A stretch of DNA of 64,000 nucleotides from contig NZ_SZVO01000003.1 of NCBI RefSeq assembly GCF_005280585.1, positions 462,247 to 526,246 of the forward strand, read 5' to 3'. The translations under genes and the position numbers were made by a program. The stretch comes from Dyadobacter frigoris (GTDB taxonomy: Bacteria > Bacteroidota > Bacteroidia > Cytophagales > Spirosomataceae). Below are positions 55,370 to 63,738 of this stretch, piece after piece (position 1 is the first letter of the stretch; the number at the start of each line of letters is the position of its first letter). The notes below the pieces were generated by a model. That model did no database searches. It was not told where the DNA came from and was given only the letters and a program-made list of their open reading frames with translations.

Positions 55370-57148
55370 ATGACGATTGAAGCCATAATTAAAGCAGACA
55401 TTCAAAAAGCGATCCTGAAAAATTTCGATATCACAGTCGATGATATCCTTTTGCAGCCTACCAAGAAGGAATTTGACGGATTTTACACCTTCGTAACATT
55501 TTCCTTAACCAAAGCTACACGCCGCGCTCCTGCGGAAATCGGACAGATCATTGCCGCTGATCTTGAAGAAAATTCATCGATTGTTGACAGCTGCAATGTC
55601 GTTCAGGGATTTTTGAACATCAGCCTTAACGATGAGACCTGGCTGAATTTATTCGGCGATATTATTTCTGACGCTGATTATGGTGATTCGCCGGCGAACG
55701 GGAAATCTGTGATGATCGAATTCTCGTCGCCAAACACCAATAAACCTTTGCATTTAGGTCATTTACGCAATGATTTCCTGGGCGATTCTCTTGCAAGGAT
55801 TTTGAAAGCCTGCGGATATGATGTTGTAAAAACCTGTCTGGTAAATGACCGTGGAATCCATATCTGCAAATCCATGCTTGCTTACCGTGAACTTGCAAAC
55901 GGAGAAACGCCGGAATCTTCGGGTCTGAAAGGTGATCATTTAGCCGGAAAATATTATGTTCTTTTTGACAAAGAATATAAAACACAAATAGGTGAGCTCG
56001 TAGAAAGCGGCATGACAGCTGAAGAAGCCGCGAAAAAAGCACCGTGGATTCTGGAAGCTCAGAAATTGCTTTTGTTATGGGAACAAGGTGATGAAGAAAC
56101 GGTTGCGCTTTGGAAAAAAATGAACAACTGGGTGTATGACGGTTTCAATCAGACATATAAACAGATTGGTGTTACTTTTGACAAAACATACTATGAGTCT
56201 AATACTTATGTTTTAGGGAAAGATATTATTGAGGAGGGATTACAAAAAGGAGTTTTCTTTAAAAAAGCAGATGATTCTATCTGGATTGATCTTACGGCAG
56301 AAGGACTTGATGAAAAACTGGTTCTGCGTGGTGACGGAACTTCTGTTTATATCACCCAGGATATCGGGACAACGGAATTGAAATTCGCTGATTTCCATAA
56401 TGACCGTTATTTGTGGGTTGTTGGAAACGAACAGGATTATCATTTCAACGTTTTGTTTGCCATTTTGAAACGACTTGGCCGCCCGTATGCAGACGGTTGT
56501 TATCACATCAGCTATGGTATGGTAGATTTGCCATCCGGAAAAATGAAATCCCGCGAAGGTACGGTTGTGGATGCTGATGATCTTGTAAACCAGATGATTG
56601 AAACGGCTGCTAAACGTACGCAGGAACTAGGGAAAATTGATGATTTTGACAGTGAAGAAGCAACGGCTTTGTACCATACCCTGGCGCTTGGCGCATTGAA
56701 ATATTATCTTTTGAAAGTTGATCCTAAGAAAAGAATGCTTTTCAACCCGGAAGAATCAATTGATTTCCAGGGACACACAGGCCCATTCATTCAATATACC
56801 TACACACGAATGCGTTCTATCATGAGAAAGGCGGAACAATCCGGTATTGAAATTCAATTGCCTCCAAAAAACTACGAACTGCATCAGGTTGAACGTGAAT
56901 TGATTTATACCTTAGCTCAATTTCCACTACGGGTTCAGGCTGCGGGTAACGAATTTGCACCATCGGTTGTATCTTTTTATATGTATGAACTGGCCAAAGT
57001 TTATAACCAGTTTTATGCGGAAGTTTCCATTTTTGCAGATAGTGATCCTGTCGCAGTAAAATTCCGTATCGCTTTATCAAAAGTAGTTTCAGAAACGATT
57101 CATAAAGGTTTAGGGTTGTTAGGAATAAATGTACCTGAAAGAATGTAA
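55370..57148 (+). CDS. argS: Arginyl-tRNA synthetase
   Basis: A 592-residue class I synthetase charging tRNA-Arg. The HIGH motif is FSSPNTNKPLHLGHLRNDFL (about 117-136, HLGH). The KMSKS-like site is SGKMKSREGTVVDADDLV (about 386-403). N-terminal additional domain (about 5-105) and C-terminal DALR anticodon-binding domain (about 475-592) are both present. Complete, normal length. Upstream there is an 8-bp inverted repeat (GATTGTTA/TAACAATC) about 30 bases before the ATG. Confidence 0.98.
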   Translation: MTIEAIIKADIQKAILKNFDITVDDILLQPTKKEFDGFYTFVTFSLTKATRRAPAEIGQIIAADLEENSSIVDSCNVVQGFLNISLNDETWLNLFGDIISDADYGDSPANGKSVMIEFSSPNTNKPLHLGHLRNDFLGDSLARILKACGYDVVKTCLVNDRGIHICKSMLAYRELANGETPESSGLKGDHLAGKYYVLFDKEYKTQIGELVESGMTAEEAAKKAPWILEAQKLLLLWEQGDEETVALWKKMNNWVYDGFNQTYKQIGVTFDKTYYESNTYVLGKDIIEEGLQKGVFFKKADDSIWIDLTAEGLDEKLVLRGDGTSVYITQDIGTTELKFADFHNDRYLWVVGNEQDYHFNVLFAILKRLGRPYADGCYHISYGMVDLPSGKMKSREGTVVDADDLVNQMIETAAKRTQELGKIDDFDSEEATALYHTLALGALKYYLLKVDPKKRMLFNPEESIDFQGHTGPFIQYTYTRMRSIMRKAEQSGIEIQLPPKNYELHQVERELIYTLAQFPLRVQAAGNEFAPSVVSFYMYELAKVYNQFYAEVSIFADSDPVAVKFRIALSKVVSETIHKGLGLLGINVPERM

Positions 57149-57247
57149 AAGCATTTTTTTACGTTAATTTTATAGTGACAACCACGACTAACAAAAAAGC
57201 ATTTTTTCTAAACATTTTTAATTCCAACTTAACCAAATTGAATTGTT

Positions 57248-57832
57248 ATGGCCTTGCTAAAATCAGTACTTATTATGATGACAACGCTATTCACCGGCAT
57301 CTTTGCTGACAAAAGTGAAACAGCGGTAAAACCAGCGGAATCTATGACTGCAAAACAAACTTTGTACGACTTTAAAGTAAAATCTCTTGTTGGTGAAAAA
57401 ACGATTGATTTGAGCAAATACAAAGGTAAAAAAGTAGTTATCCTGAATGTTGCTTCAAAATGCGGATACACAAAACAGTATGCAGATTGGGAAAAATTCA
57501 ACAAAGAACATGGCGACAAAGTGGTTGTATTAGGTTTCCCTGCTAACAATTTTGGTGGCCAGGAACCAGGTACAAGCGAAGAAATTGCTACGTTCTGTTC
57601 AAAAACATACGGCGTTTCTTTCCCTATGTTTGAAAAAGTTTCAGTACTTGGTCCGGATCAGGCTCCAATTTATAAATGGCTGAGCACAAAAGAATTGAAC
57701 GGCTGGAATGATAAAGTTCCTACCTGGAATTTCTGCAAATATGTGATCAACGAAAAAGGAGAACTGACCAACTTTTTCGCATCAAAAATATTGCCTACTG
57801 ACGCTGAGTTTCTGACTGCTGTTGGTATTTAA
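57248..57832 (+). CDS. Glutathione/thioredoxin-type peroxidase (GPx family, Cys form), exported
   Basis: A 194-residue protein with a short signal-like N-terminus (LKSVLIMMTTLFTGIFAD). The GPx active site uses Cys72 (VASKCGYT) instead of selenocysteine, with Gln105 (FPANNFGGQEPG) and Trp160-Asn161 (TWNFCKY). A resolving Cys near 117 (EIATFCSKT) fits a thioredoxin-linked mechanism. It reduces hydroperoxides, here probably in the periplasm. Two genes follow closely (27 and 18 bases), suggesting one transcript up to menA. Confidence 0.93.
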   Translation: MALLKSVLIMMTTLFTGIFADKSETAVKPAESMTAKQTLYDFKVKSLVGEKTIDLSKYKGKKVVILNVASKCGYTKQYADWEKFNKEHGDKVVVLGFPANNFGGQEPGTSEEIATFCSKTYGVSFPMFEKVSVLGPDQAPIYKWLSTKELNGWNDKVPTWNFCKYVINEKGELTNFFASKILPTDAEFLTAVGI

Positions 57833-57859
57833 TTCCAACTTTAATAAAACACACACGAC

Positions 57860-58234
57860 ATGAAAGAAATACTTGAAGCCAAAAGGCACATCGAAAATGC
57901 AAAAGATATCCTGAGCGAAAAAGCCCGAAAAGAAAACGGCTATTACCAGGATCGCAAATATGTGAAAATGGCTGGCCACACAGCTTATTCAGGTGTACTT
58001 GTAGCATTGGATGCAATTTTAGGTGATAAAAAGAAAGGCCGTAAAAGTGTAGAATGGTATAAGGAAGAACTGGCTAGACTGGATAAAAAGATCCTCTCTT
58101 CATTTCTTGCTGCTTATGACACTTTACATTTGGCGATGAGTTACGATGGAAATTTAAGTTCCGAAGTTTCTACCGCCGGCTTAAAAGACGCAGAGAAAAT
58201 AATTGCCTGGGCTGAACAAAAAGCCCAGGCCTGA
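57860..58234 (+). CDS. DUF5618 family protein
   Basis: A 124-residue helical cytosolic protein. LEAKRHIENAKDILSEKARK, YQDRKYVKMAGHTAYSGVLV and the DEKKSV-like middle (KKKGRKSVEWYKEELAR) match the DUF5618 pattern seen in Bacteroidota; it resembles small HEPN-like four-helix proteins. No function is known. It sits between the peroxidase and menA, in the same direction. Confidence 0.8.
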   Translation: MKEILEAKRHIENAKDILSEKARKENGYYQDRKYVKMAGHTAYSGVLVALDAILGDKKKGRKSVEWYKEELARLDKKILSSFLAAYDTLHLAMSYDGNLSSEVSTAGLKDAEKIIAWAEQKAQA

Positions 58235-58252
58235 TTTTAAGATTATAGTAAA

Positions 58253-59146
58253 ATGAAATTTTGGATCGAAGCAGCCCGGCCCCGTACATTGCCTTTGGCA
58301 CTATCATGTATATTAATGGGCTGTTTTTTAGCAGCATCAACGGGTCAGTTTAGCTGGCCCGTTGCTTTGTTAAGTGTACTTACAACCACACTTTTACAAA
58401 TACTTTCCAACTTTGCCAATGATTATGGCGATGCAGTAAATGGAAAAGATACCGAGCTTCGGGAAGGCCCCATAAGAGCGGTTCATTCTGGCAATATTGC
58501 GGCATCGACCATGCTGAGAGCTATTATTATTTTTTCAGTACTGTCATTAATTTCTGGCATTTCCCTGTTATTTATTGCGTTAAAAGATGCGCCAGCCAAT
58601 ACTTTCTGGGTATTTCTGGGAATCGGAATTGCGTGTATCATCGCTGCCATTACCTACACCGCAGGCAAACGGCCTTACGGCTATGTCGGCCTCGGCGACT
58701 TATCTGTTTTAATATTTTTCGGTTGGGTCGGCGTGTTGGGAAGTAGTTATCTGCACACGCATGTCTGGAACTGGGACTTACTTTTGCCTGCAACAAGCTG
58801 CGGACTTTTTGCGGTTGGTGTTTTAAATATCAATAATATCAGAGATATTGAATCCGACAGAGCTACCGGTAAAAACTCAATCCCGGTCCGGCTCGGACGG
58901 GAAAAAGCGATTCTTTATCATTGGGCGATTTTAAGTATTGGAATGCTTTGTGTATTGATTTATACGGTACAGCATTTTTCAAGTTACACCAGCCTTATTT
59001 TCCTTCTTAGCTTCCCATTTTTTATCAAAAATGGCCTCGCTATTTCCAGATTAAAAAAGGCTAGTGAACTGGATCCATATCTTAAACAAATGGCGCTCTC
59101 GACCTTGCTTTTTGTTATTCTTTTTGGAATAGGCGTTATTATTTAG
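58253..59146 (+). CDS. menA: 1,4-dihydroxy-2-naphthoate polyprenyltransferase
   Basis: A 297-residue inner-membrane protein with eight or nine helices. It attaches the isoprenoid tail to dihydroxynaphthoate to give demethylmenaquinone. The first Asp-rich motif is NFANDYGDAVNGKD (53-66), followed by EGPIRAVHSG (71-80). The second is INNIRDIESDRATGKNSIPV (about 193-212). N-terminal WIEAARPRTLPLALSCILMG is typical of MenA. Complete. The other men genes are not in the window. Confidence 0.96.
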   Translation: MKFWIEAARPRTLPLALSCILMGCFLAASTGQFSWPVALLSVLTTTLLQILSNFANDYGDAVNGKDTELREGPIRAVHSGNIAASTMLRAIIIFSVLSLISGISLLFIALKDAPANTFWVFLGIGIACIIAAITYTAGKRPYGYVGLGDLSVLIFFGWVGVLGSSYLHTHVWNWDLLLPATSCGLFAVGVLNINNIRDIESDRATGKNSIPVRLGREKAILYHWAILSIGMLCVLIYTVQHFSSYTSLIFLLSFPFFIKNGLAISRLKKASELDPYLKQMALSTLLFVILFGIGVII

Positions 59147-59153
59147 AGAGTAT

Positions 59154-59183
59154 TATGAATCATTTGGTTATGAATGATTCATA
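59154..59183. terminator. Hairpin between menA and the convergent SGNH gene
   Basis: TATGAATCATT (59154-59164) and AATGATTCATA (59173-59183) are perfect 11-base complements with an 8-base loop. The hairpin overlaps the last codons of the SGNH gene, which is unusual for a terminator. Confidence 0.6.
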
Positions 59184-60929
59184 TGCTTTTCCTAAAATTG
59201 AATATCCTTTTGCATTCGGATGCAGTCCGTCTGAGAAAAGCGACTCGTCAATTTTTCCATCTTTACCCGCCAATACCAGGCCCGGATCTACATAATTCAC
59301 ATTTGCTGATTTGGTCAGCTCTTTCAATTTTGCGTTCAGCTTCGCAACACGCTCTTCCTGTTGCCTTCTTGGATAAATTCCCGCCATTGAGATATTCGCC
59401 TTAGGCTGACGATATTTCATCGCCTCAATCAGCATTTGCCAGCCAGTCAGAATTTCCTCATCCGAGTTCATTTGAAGATTATTAGTACCGATGTTTACGA
59501 AAATCTGTTTGGCTGTAAATCCATCCAGTTCACCATGGTAAACACGCCACAGAACATTTTCAATCCTGTCCCAGCCATATCCCATATTTCTGGCATTTAC
59601 CCCAAAAGTTTTATCCCAGGAATCGGCTCCAGTAGCCCGCGGACCTTTTGGAAGTCCACCCCAGAAATGTGTTATCGAATTGCCAATTACAACAATTTTC
59701 GGTTGTTCTGATTTGTTTGCATTCAGTATTTCAAAATGTCTTTTTTCCCAGTCATAGTTGGCAAGCTCACGCATTTGTGTACAAGGAATAGTAGTAGAAA
59801 CCGTTCCCTCAGGCTCACGTAAAATCTCCCTGATTTGCTTTTCATAAGCCTCTGCATAACGCATCATTCCTAAGTCCGTGGGATGCGTACCATCCACCAT
59901 AGTTTCAATATCCTGATGGAAATCTTCTTTTGGAATAAGATAAATCCCGGTTATACCTTCCGATTTCAACTGTGCAAATGCCTCTTTCAAAATAACATTG
60001 ACATCCTGATAACTTTTCCGGCTAACAGCGTTAATCGCCTCATCCGTATAACCGTCGTGCTCGGCCAATACGATTGGCGTTTCGGGCCGCTTTGCCCTCA
60101 ATACCCGAACCCCATCCAAAAGTCTTTTCTTAATCTCGTCTGTTGGAATATTGACGCTCGCAACAAGATTTGGAAGACAATCCAGAATATAAATTTTAGC
60201 GTCAATTTCCGAAACCAGATCGATCAGTTCTTTTTCCATTCGTCCGTTTCCTGAAAAGCCGAGATTAATTAACGGATCATCCAGTTTCCGTCCAAGAATT
60301 GCCGTCCACGCCATTCCGGGACGAGAGGCGCAGGCACCTTGTGCAATAGAAGTTCCGTAAACAACAACAGGTTTGTCTGGCCTAACTGGCAACGGCTCAA
60401 ACCGGGTTCCTTCCGGCACTCCGATTTCCAGCCATTTTACATTGTTGTAGAGTGGTAAAAAAAGCCGGTATTCTCTGCCCAATTTATGGGTTGGATCAAC
60501 CGGTTCTATATTTTTAAAATTGTAAGTTATTGTATCTCCAAAAGCATACTTTCCCGCGCACCAGCGCCAGTCGCCATCATTTGAAATGGCATATAAATCC
60601 ACCCCGCTCACACCGGTTGCCGGCATATGCGGCAATGCCTGTTTTCCTCCAACTGCATATCGGACTCTGATTTCCCCCGAATTAGCCCGAAAACGAATCA
60701 TCACACCGGCCGTCTGGGTAGATAAATTCCAAACCTGCTCCCTAACAATTTTCTCTGCACGGGCAGGCAGGCGGTCATATTTATTTTTCACTTCATCAGG
60801 CCAGGCTTGTCCTTCCAAAACAGGAAAAGAATTATTCGCAGGATTCCACCACGTGAATGCCGAAGTTTGTGCGGAAACAAAATGGCTAATAAAAGCAAGG
60901 AAAAGGAAATAGAAGAATTTTGATTTCAT
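59160..60929 (-). CDS. Exported tandem SGNH/GDSL hydrolase
   Basis: A 589-residue protein with a signal peptide (to about residue 20, FVSAQ). A jelly-roll-like N-terminal part (about 25-185, SGEIRVRYAVGG) precedes the first SGNH domain (about 190-370): VYGTSIAQGACASRPG for block I, NLGFSGNGRMEKE for block II, and DGTHPTDLGMMRYAEAYEKQ for the catalytic pair. The second domain (about 400-589) has VVIGNSITHFWGGLP, GTNNLQMNSDEEILTGW and DGLHPNAKGYSILGKAYE. In the first domain GDS reads GTS, in the second GNS; both keep the Ser and the Asp-x-x-His. Probably a carbohydrate esterase; substrate unknown. Confidence 0.92.
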   Translation of the reverse strand: MKSKFFYFLFLAFISHFVSAQTSAFTWWNPANNSFPVLEGQAWPDEVKNKYDRLPARAEKIVREQVWNLSTQTAGVMIRFRANSGEIRVRYAVGGKQALPHMPATGVSGVDLYAISNDGDWRWCAGKYAFGDTITYNFKNIEPVDPTHKLGREYRLFLPLYNNVKWLEIGVPEGTRFEPLPVRPDKPVVVYGTSIAQGACASRPGMAWTAILGRKLDDPLINLGFSGNGRMEKELIDLVSEIDAKIYILDCLPNLVASVNIPTDEIKKRLLDGVRVLRAKRPETPIVLAEHDGYTDEAINAVSRKSYQDVNVILKEAFAQLKSEGITGIYLIPKEDFHQDIETMVDGTHPTDLGMMRYAEAYEKQIREILREPEGTVSTTIPCTQMRELANYDWEKRHFEILNANKSEQPKIVVIGNSITHFWGGLPKGPRATGADSWDKTFGVNARNMGYGWDRIENVLWRVYHGELDGFTAKQIFVNIGTNNLQMNSDEEILTGWQMLIEAMKYRQPKANISMAGIYPRRQQEERVAKLNAKLKELTKSANVNYVDPGLVLAGKDGKIDESLFSDGLHPNAKGYSILGKAYESFITK

Positions 60930-61035
60930 AATAAAGAAATAGACACTGTTGGATGGTTACAAAAGTGTCTGTTCCGGTGTTTCTTACTATAATTCTTATT
61001 GTATTATTTATTTTCCTTCACCACATAATTGCTTT

Positions 61036-61103
61036 GGCTAAAGCCGTGGGCCTTTTGGATACTCAGAAACTCAAGGCAAAAGCCCTGGGTTACGCACTAT
61101 CTA
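61036..61103 (-). repeat. Isolated relic of the RAYT-linked repeat
   Basis: GGCTAAAGCC (61036-61045) followed about 40 bases on by CCCTGGGTTACGCACTATC (61083-61101). This follows the same order as the inverted copy at 2241-2315 (GGCTAAAGCCC, then CCCTGGGTTAGTACTATC). The spacer is diverged and no transposase is near. Confidence 0.6.
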
Positions 61104-61133
61104 CATACCACAAGGTTTAGCCACTGCTACCAA

Positions 61134-62954
61134 TTAAAATATGGATCCATAATTCCAGCTCAAACCACCTTGCCACCCCAACCAGGCATATCCATTTTGA
61201 CGCATCTTAAATCGCATAAATCCTTTATCAGAAAATGACTGATAATTACTTCTAAATTCCTTTTGTTCAGAATAAAACATCGAGAAAGCCGGCCCGGCAC
61301 TTAGAGAAAGCGATTTACTTAACTTGATATTAAGCCCGGTTTGAAAACGATAAAGAACAGGCAGATTTTTCCATGTTCCCAGATAAATATTTTGATCCGT
61401 AATTTCAGTATTCAGCGTAAGATTTTTGTTAATTTTAAATTCCCTTCCGATACCAAAACCGAAACTATATGCCCTGCTCCCACCAACGTACGAACCAACA
61501 GTAAAAATATTATAGAGCTTTTTACTTCCTGATTTCCAGGCAATATTTAAAGGCAGTAATTCATTTCCGTAAACAGAAATTGTTCCCTTACCGTTTTTCA
61601 CAATATTGAGTAGTCCGAAACTGTAACCTGAGGAACTGTCTGCGAGATTTACTACACCAATCTGAACACCTTTCAGATTTCTTGCATAATTGAATAAACC
61701 AGCGAGCTGCAAACCACTTGTTTCTTTTTCGCTGATGTTACCAATCCCGCTGATTTGCGGGCCCGAAAGATTTTCATTTGCCAAATTCAATCCTCCGCTA
61801 AGCTGAAAGCCATGCATCGTTTTCAAACTTTTATTAAACAGACCGCTGACTTGCCCTCCGTGCATTTCTCCATTCACAATATTTGCTACACCAGAAACCT
61901 GCACACCGTTTATATTTCCCGAAACCTTGTTAAAAATACCTGAAACCTGTGCCCCTTTTAAATGTTTGTTAATAACATTGCCAAAACCCGATAACTGCAC
62001 ACCTTGCAGCGAATCTAAAATTTGATTGTAAAGACCTGCCAGCTGTACACCCTTCAATTGTCCGGCAACAGAATTGAACACGCCGGCAGCCTGGAAATAC
62101 CTGACATTTTTTTTAGAAATATTAAAAAGCCCCGCCAGTTCAACACCATTAACTCCGGCAGTATAACCTCCATAAATATTCAGCGAAAACTTATTGGTTA
62201 CCTGAGAACTCAGTTTTCCATGTGTGCTCAAACCCGGGGTTAACGAAACCTGATACGGAAGTGAAACAAAAAACTTCCTAATATTTCTGCTTTGTAAACG
62301 TAATTTGGAAGAAACAAAGAGCCTGGCCAGCCATGAATTCCCTCCTTCAGAGTATTTTACAATTAACGGATCCAGATCTATTGCTTTGGGATAAATAATG
62401 ATTTTCATCCCGGAATCATGTGGAACATTGATAACGATGGAAGTATCGGCATAACCAATCTTACTTATAGTCAATGTCAAAGGGAAATTTTTATCTTTTA
62501 GCCGAAGTTTGAAAAACCCTGACTCATCCGTTAACGTGGAAATAAATTGCTGTTTTGAATAAACACTCGCATAGTCAGCTTCCTTTCCGGTTTCACTGTC
62601 AAATACCTGGCCGGTTATATAATTATATTTTTCTCTTACAGGTCTTTGAATAATAACATAATCGCCGGTTTCTTTATATTGATAATTCCCTGAAAGCAAA
62701 GCATCTAAAGTCTGCCTGAGAGATTTGGACGACGACGAAAAAGTTACAAGACTATCTCCAGGAATAAGATCACTGTTATAGGAAAAATTAAATTTCCCCT
62801 GCTCACTTATAGACTTTAAAACCTGGGAAAGCTGTTTATTTTTTATATCAATTGAAATTGTTCTGCTTAGTACATTTTGGGCACGTGAAAGGGTTAACAT
62901 CAAACTCAATGTTATCAGTACCGCCAATCTGAAAAGAGTATGAATCCGGTTCAT
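61134..62954 (-). CDS. STN + carboxypeptidase-regulatory + LA_2272-type repeat surface protein
   Basis: A 606-residue exported protein (signal to about residue 26, LSRAQ). Residues about 33-103 are an STN-like domain (ISIDIKNKQLSQVLKSISEQ). Residues about 112-190 are a carboxypeptidase-regulatory-like fold (YITGQVFDSETGKEADYASV). From about 268 to 440 there are around ten copies of a 16-17-residue repeat of the form GVQ(L/V)(A/S)G-x-x-N. The C-terminal ~150 residues look like a barrel (GLLNIVKNGKGTISVYGNE onward). It shares the repeat and barrel with the protein at 1043-2095. An upstream start at 63023 would bury the signal peptide. Role unknown; STN in a non-SusC protein is the odd feature. 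Confidence 0.8.
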   Translation of the reverse strand: MNRIHTLFRLAVLITLSLMLTLSRAQNVLSRTISIDIKNKQLSQVLKSISEQGKFNFSYNSDLIPGDSLVTFSSSSKSLRQTLDALLSGNYQYKETGDYVIIQRPVREKYNYITGQVFDSETGKEADYASVYSKQQFISTLTDESGFFKLRLKDKNFPLTLTISKIGYADTSIVINVPHDSGMKIIIYPKAIDLDPLIVKYSEGGNSWLARLFVSSKLRLQSRNIRKFFVSLPYQVSLTPGLSTHGKLSSQVTNKFSLNIYGGYTAGVNGVELAGLFNISKKNVRYFQAAGVFNSVAGQLKGVQLAGLYNQILDSLQGVQLSGFGNVINKHLKGAQVSGIFNKVSGNINGVQVSGVANIVNGEMHGGQVSGLFNKSLKTMHGFQLSGGLNLANENLSGPQISGIGNISEKETSGLQLAGLFNYARNLKGVQIGVVNLADSSSGYSFGLLNIVKNGKGTISVYGNELLPLNIAWKSGSKKLYNIFTVGSYVGGSRAYSFGFGIGREFKINKNLTLNTEITDQNIYLGTWKNLPVLYRFQTGLNIKLSKSLSLSAGPAFSMFYSEQKEFRSNYQSFSDKGFMRFKMRQNGYAWLGWQGGLSWNYGSIF

Positions 62955-63134
62955 ATCAAAAGTTGTACTTGTAAAAGCCAGATACTTAATATTCCGGATC
63001 AAAGTTATAATTCTCTCAATCAATTTTCATATCACACCAATTGGCTAAACTAAATTCTACTGATTTAAAATTATGACAACCGACCTTGACTTTACCCCTA
63101 TTTCTTTTTGAGAAGTATGCTCTCAAAACATAAA

Positions 63135-63163
63135 AAAGGCCGCAAAATATATTTGCAGCCTTT
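63135..63163 (-). terminator. Terminator after the small repeat protein gene
   Basis: AAAGGC-C-GCAAA and TTTGC-A-GCCTTT form a stem with one mismatch and a small loop; on the minus strand a T-run follows. It is about 30 bases past the gene end. Confidence 0.75.
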
Positions 63164-63192
63164 CTAATTTTTTCAAACTCTGTTAATTGAAA

Positions 63193-63498
63193 TCAAGGTT
63201 TTTTACCCGCTTTCAAAGAGTCTTTTTTATTAGCTTTAAATCTTTTGTCCGGTGTCCCGTCTTTTTTCAAATTTTTGTTTTCAGCATAACGTTTGTCAAG
63301 CGTACCATCTTTTTTCAATTTTGCTCCTGGCTGAGCAACGACGGCATTTGTTTTAACATCCACCTTGGTTGTGCTTGCTGCCTTATCGGTTTTCTTCTTT
63401 GTTACCGTTGTTTTTACCGCGGGTGTTGCAGTTTGAGCAAAAGTTGTTCCGGTAATGGCAAGGAACAAAATCAACATAATCGCCTTCAAATTTTTCAT
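63193..63498 (-). CDS. Small exported protein with DGTxDKR repeats
   Basis: A 101-residue protein: a signal peptide (MKNLKAIMLILFLAITGTTFA), then a Thr/Ala/Lys-rich stretch, then two close copies of KKDGT(L/P)DKR(Y/F)xxNK. It is very basic (many Lys) and low in complexity. No catalytic motif is visible. It may be a structural or nucleic-acid/wall-binding protein; I do not recognise a function. An in-frame start at 63525 would add a leader before the signal and is not preferred. Confidence 0.75.
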   Translation of the reverse strand: MKNLKAIMLILFLAITGTTFAQTATPAVKTTVTKKKTDKAASTTKVDVKTNAVVAQPGAKLKKDGTLDKRYAENKNLKKDGTPDKRFKANKKDSLKAGKKP

Positions 63499-63738
63499 TT
63501 CTAAGTCTGTTTTTAGGTGTGACATTGGGATTAACTACGGCTAATATACGAATTAGTCTAAAAGATTATTCGTAAGTAAATGCACTTACAAATACGATTA
63601 AAATTTTATTAGACAATTCTCACTCACTCCCTCACTCTTTTTTACTAAAAAAGCCATTCCGGAACAATCAAGTACGTTATTCAATTTTTTATTTCAAATT
63701 ATATAAGAGTATGTTTTGGATTGTATTAAACTAACAAT

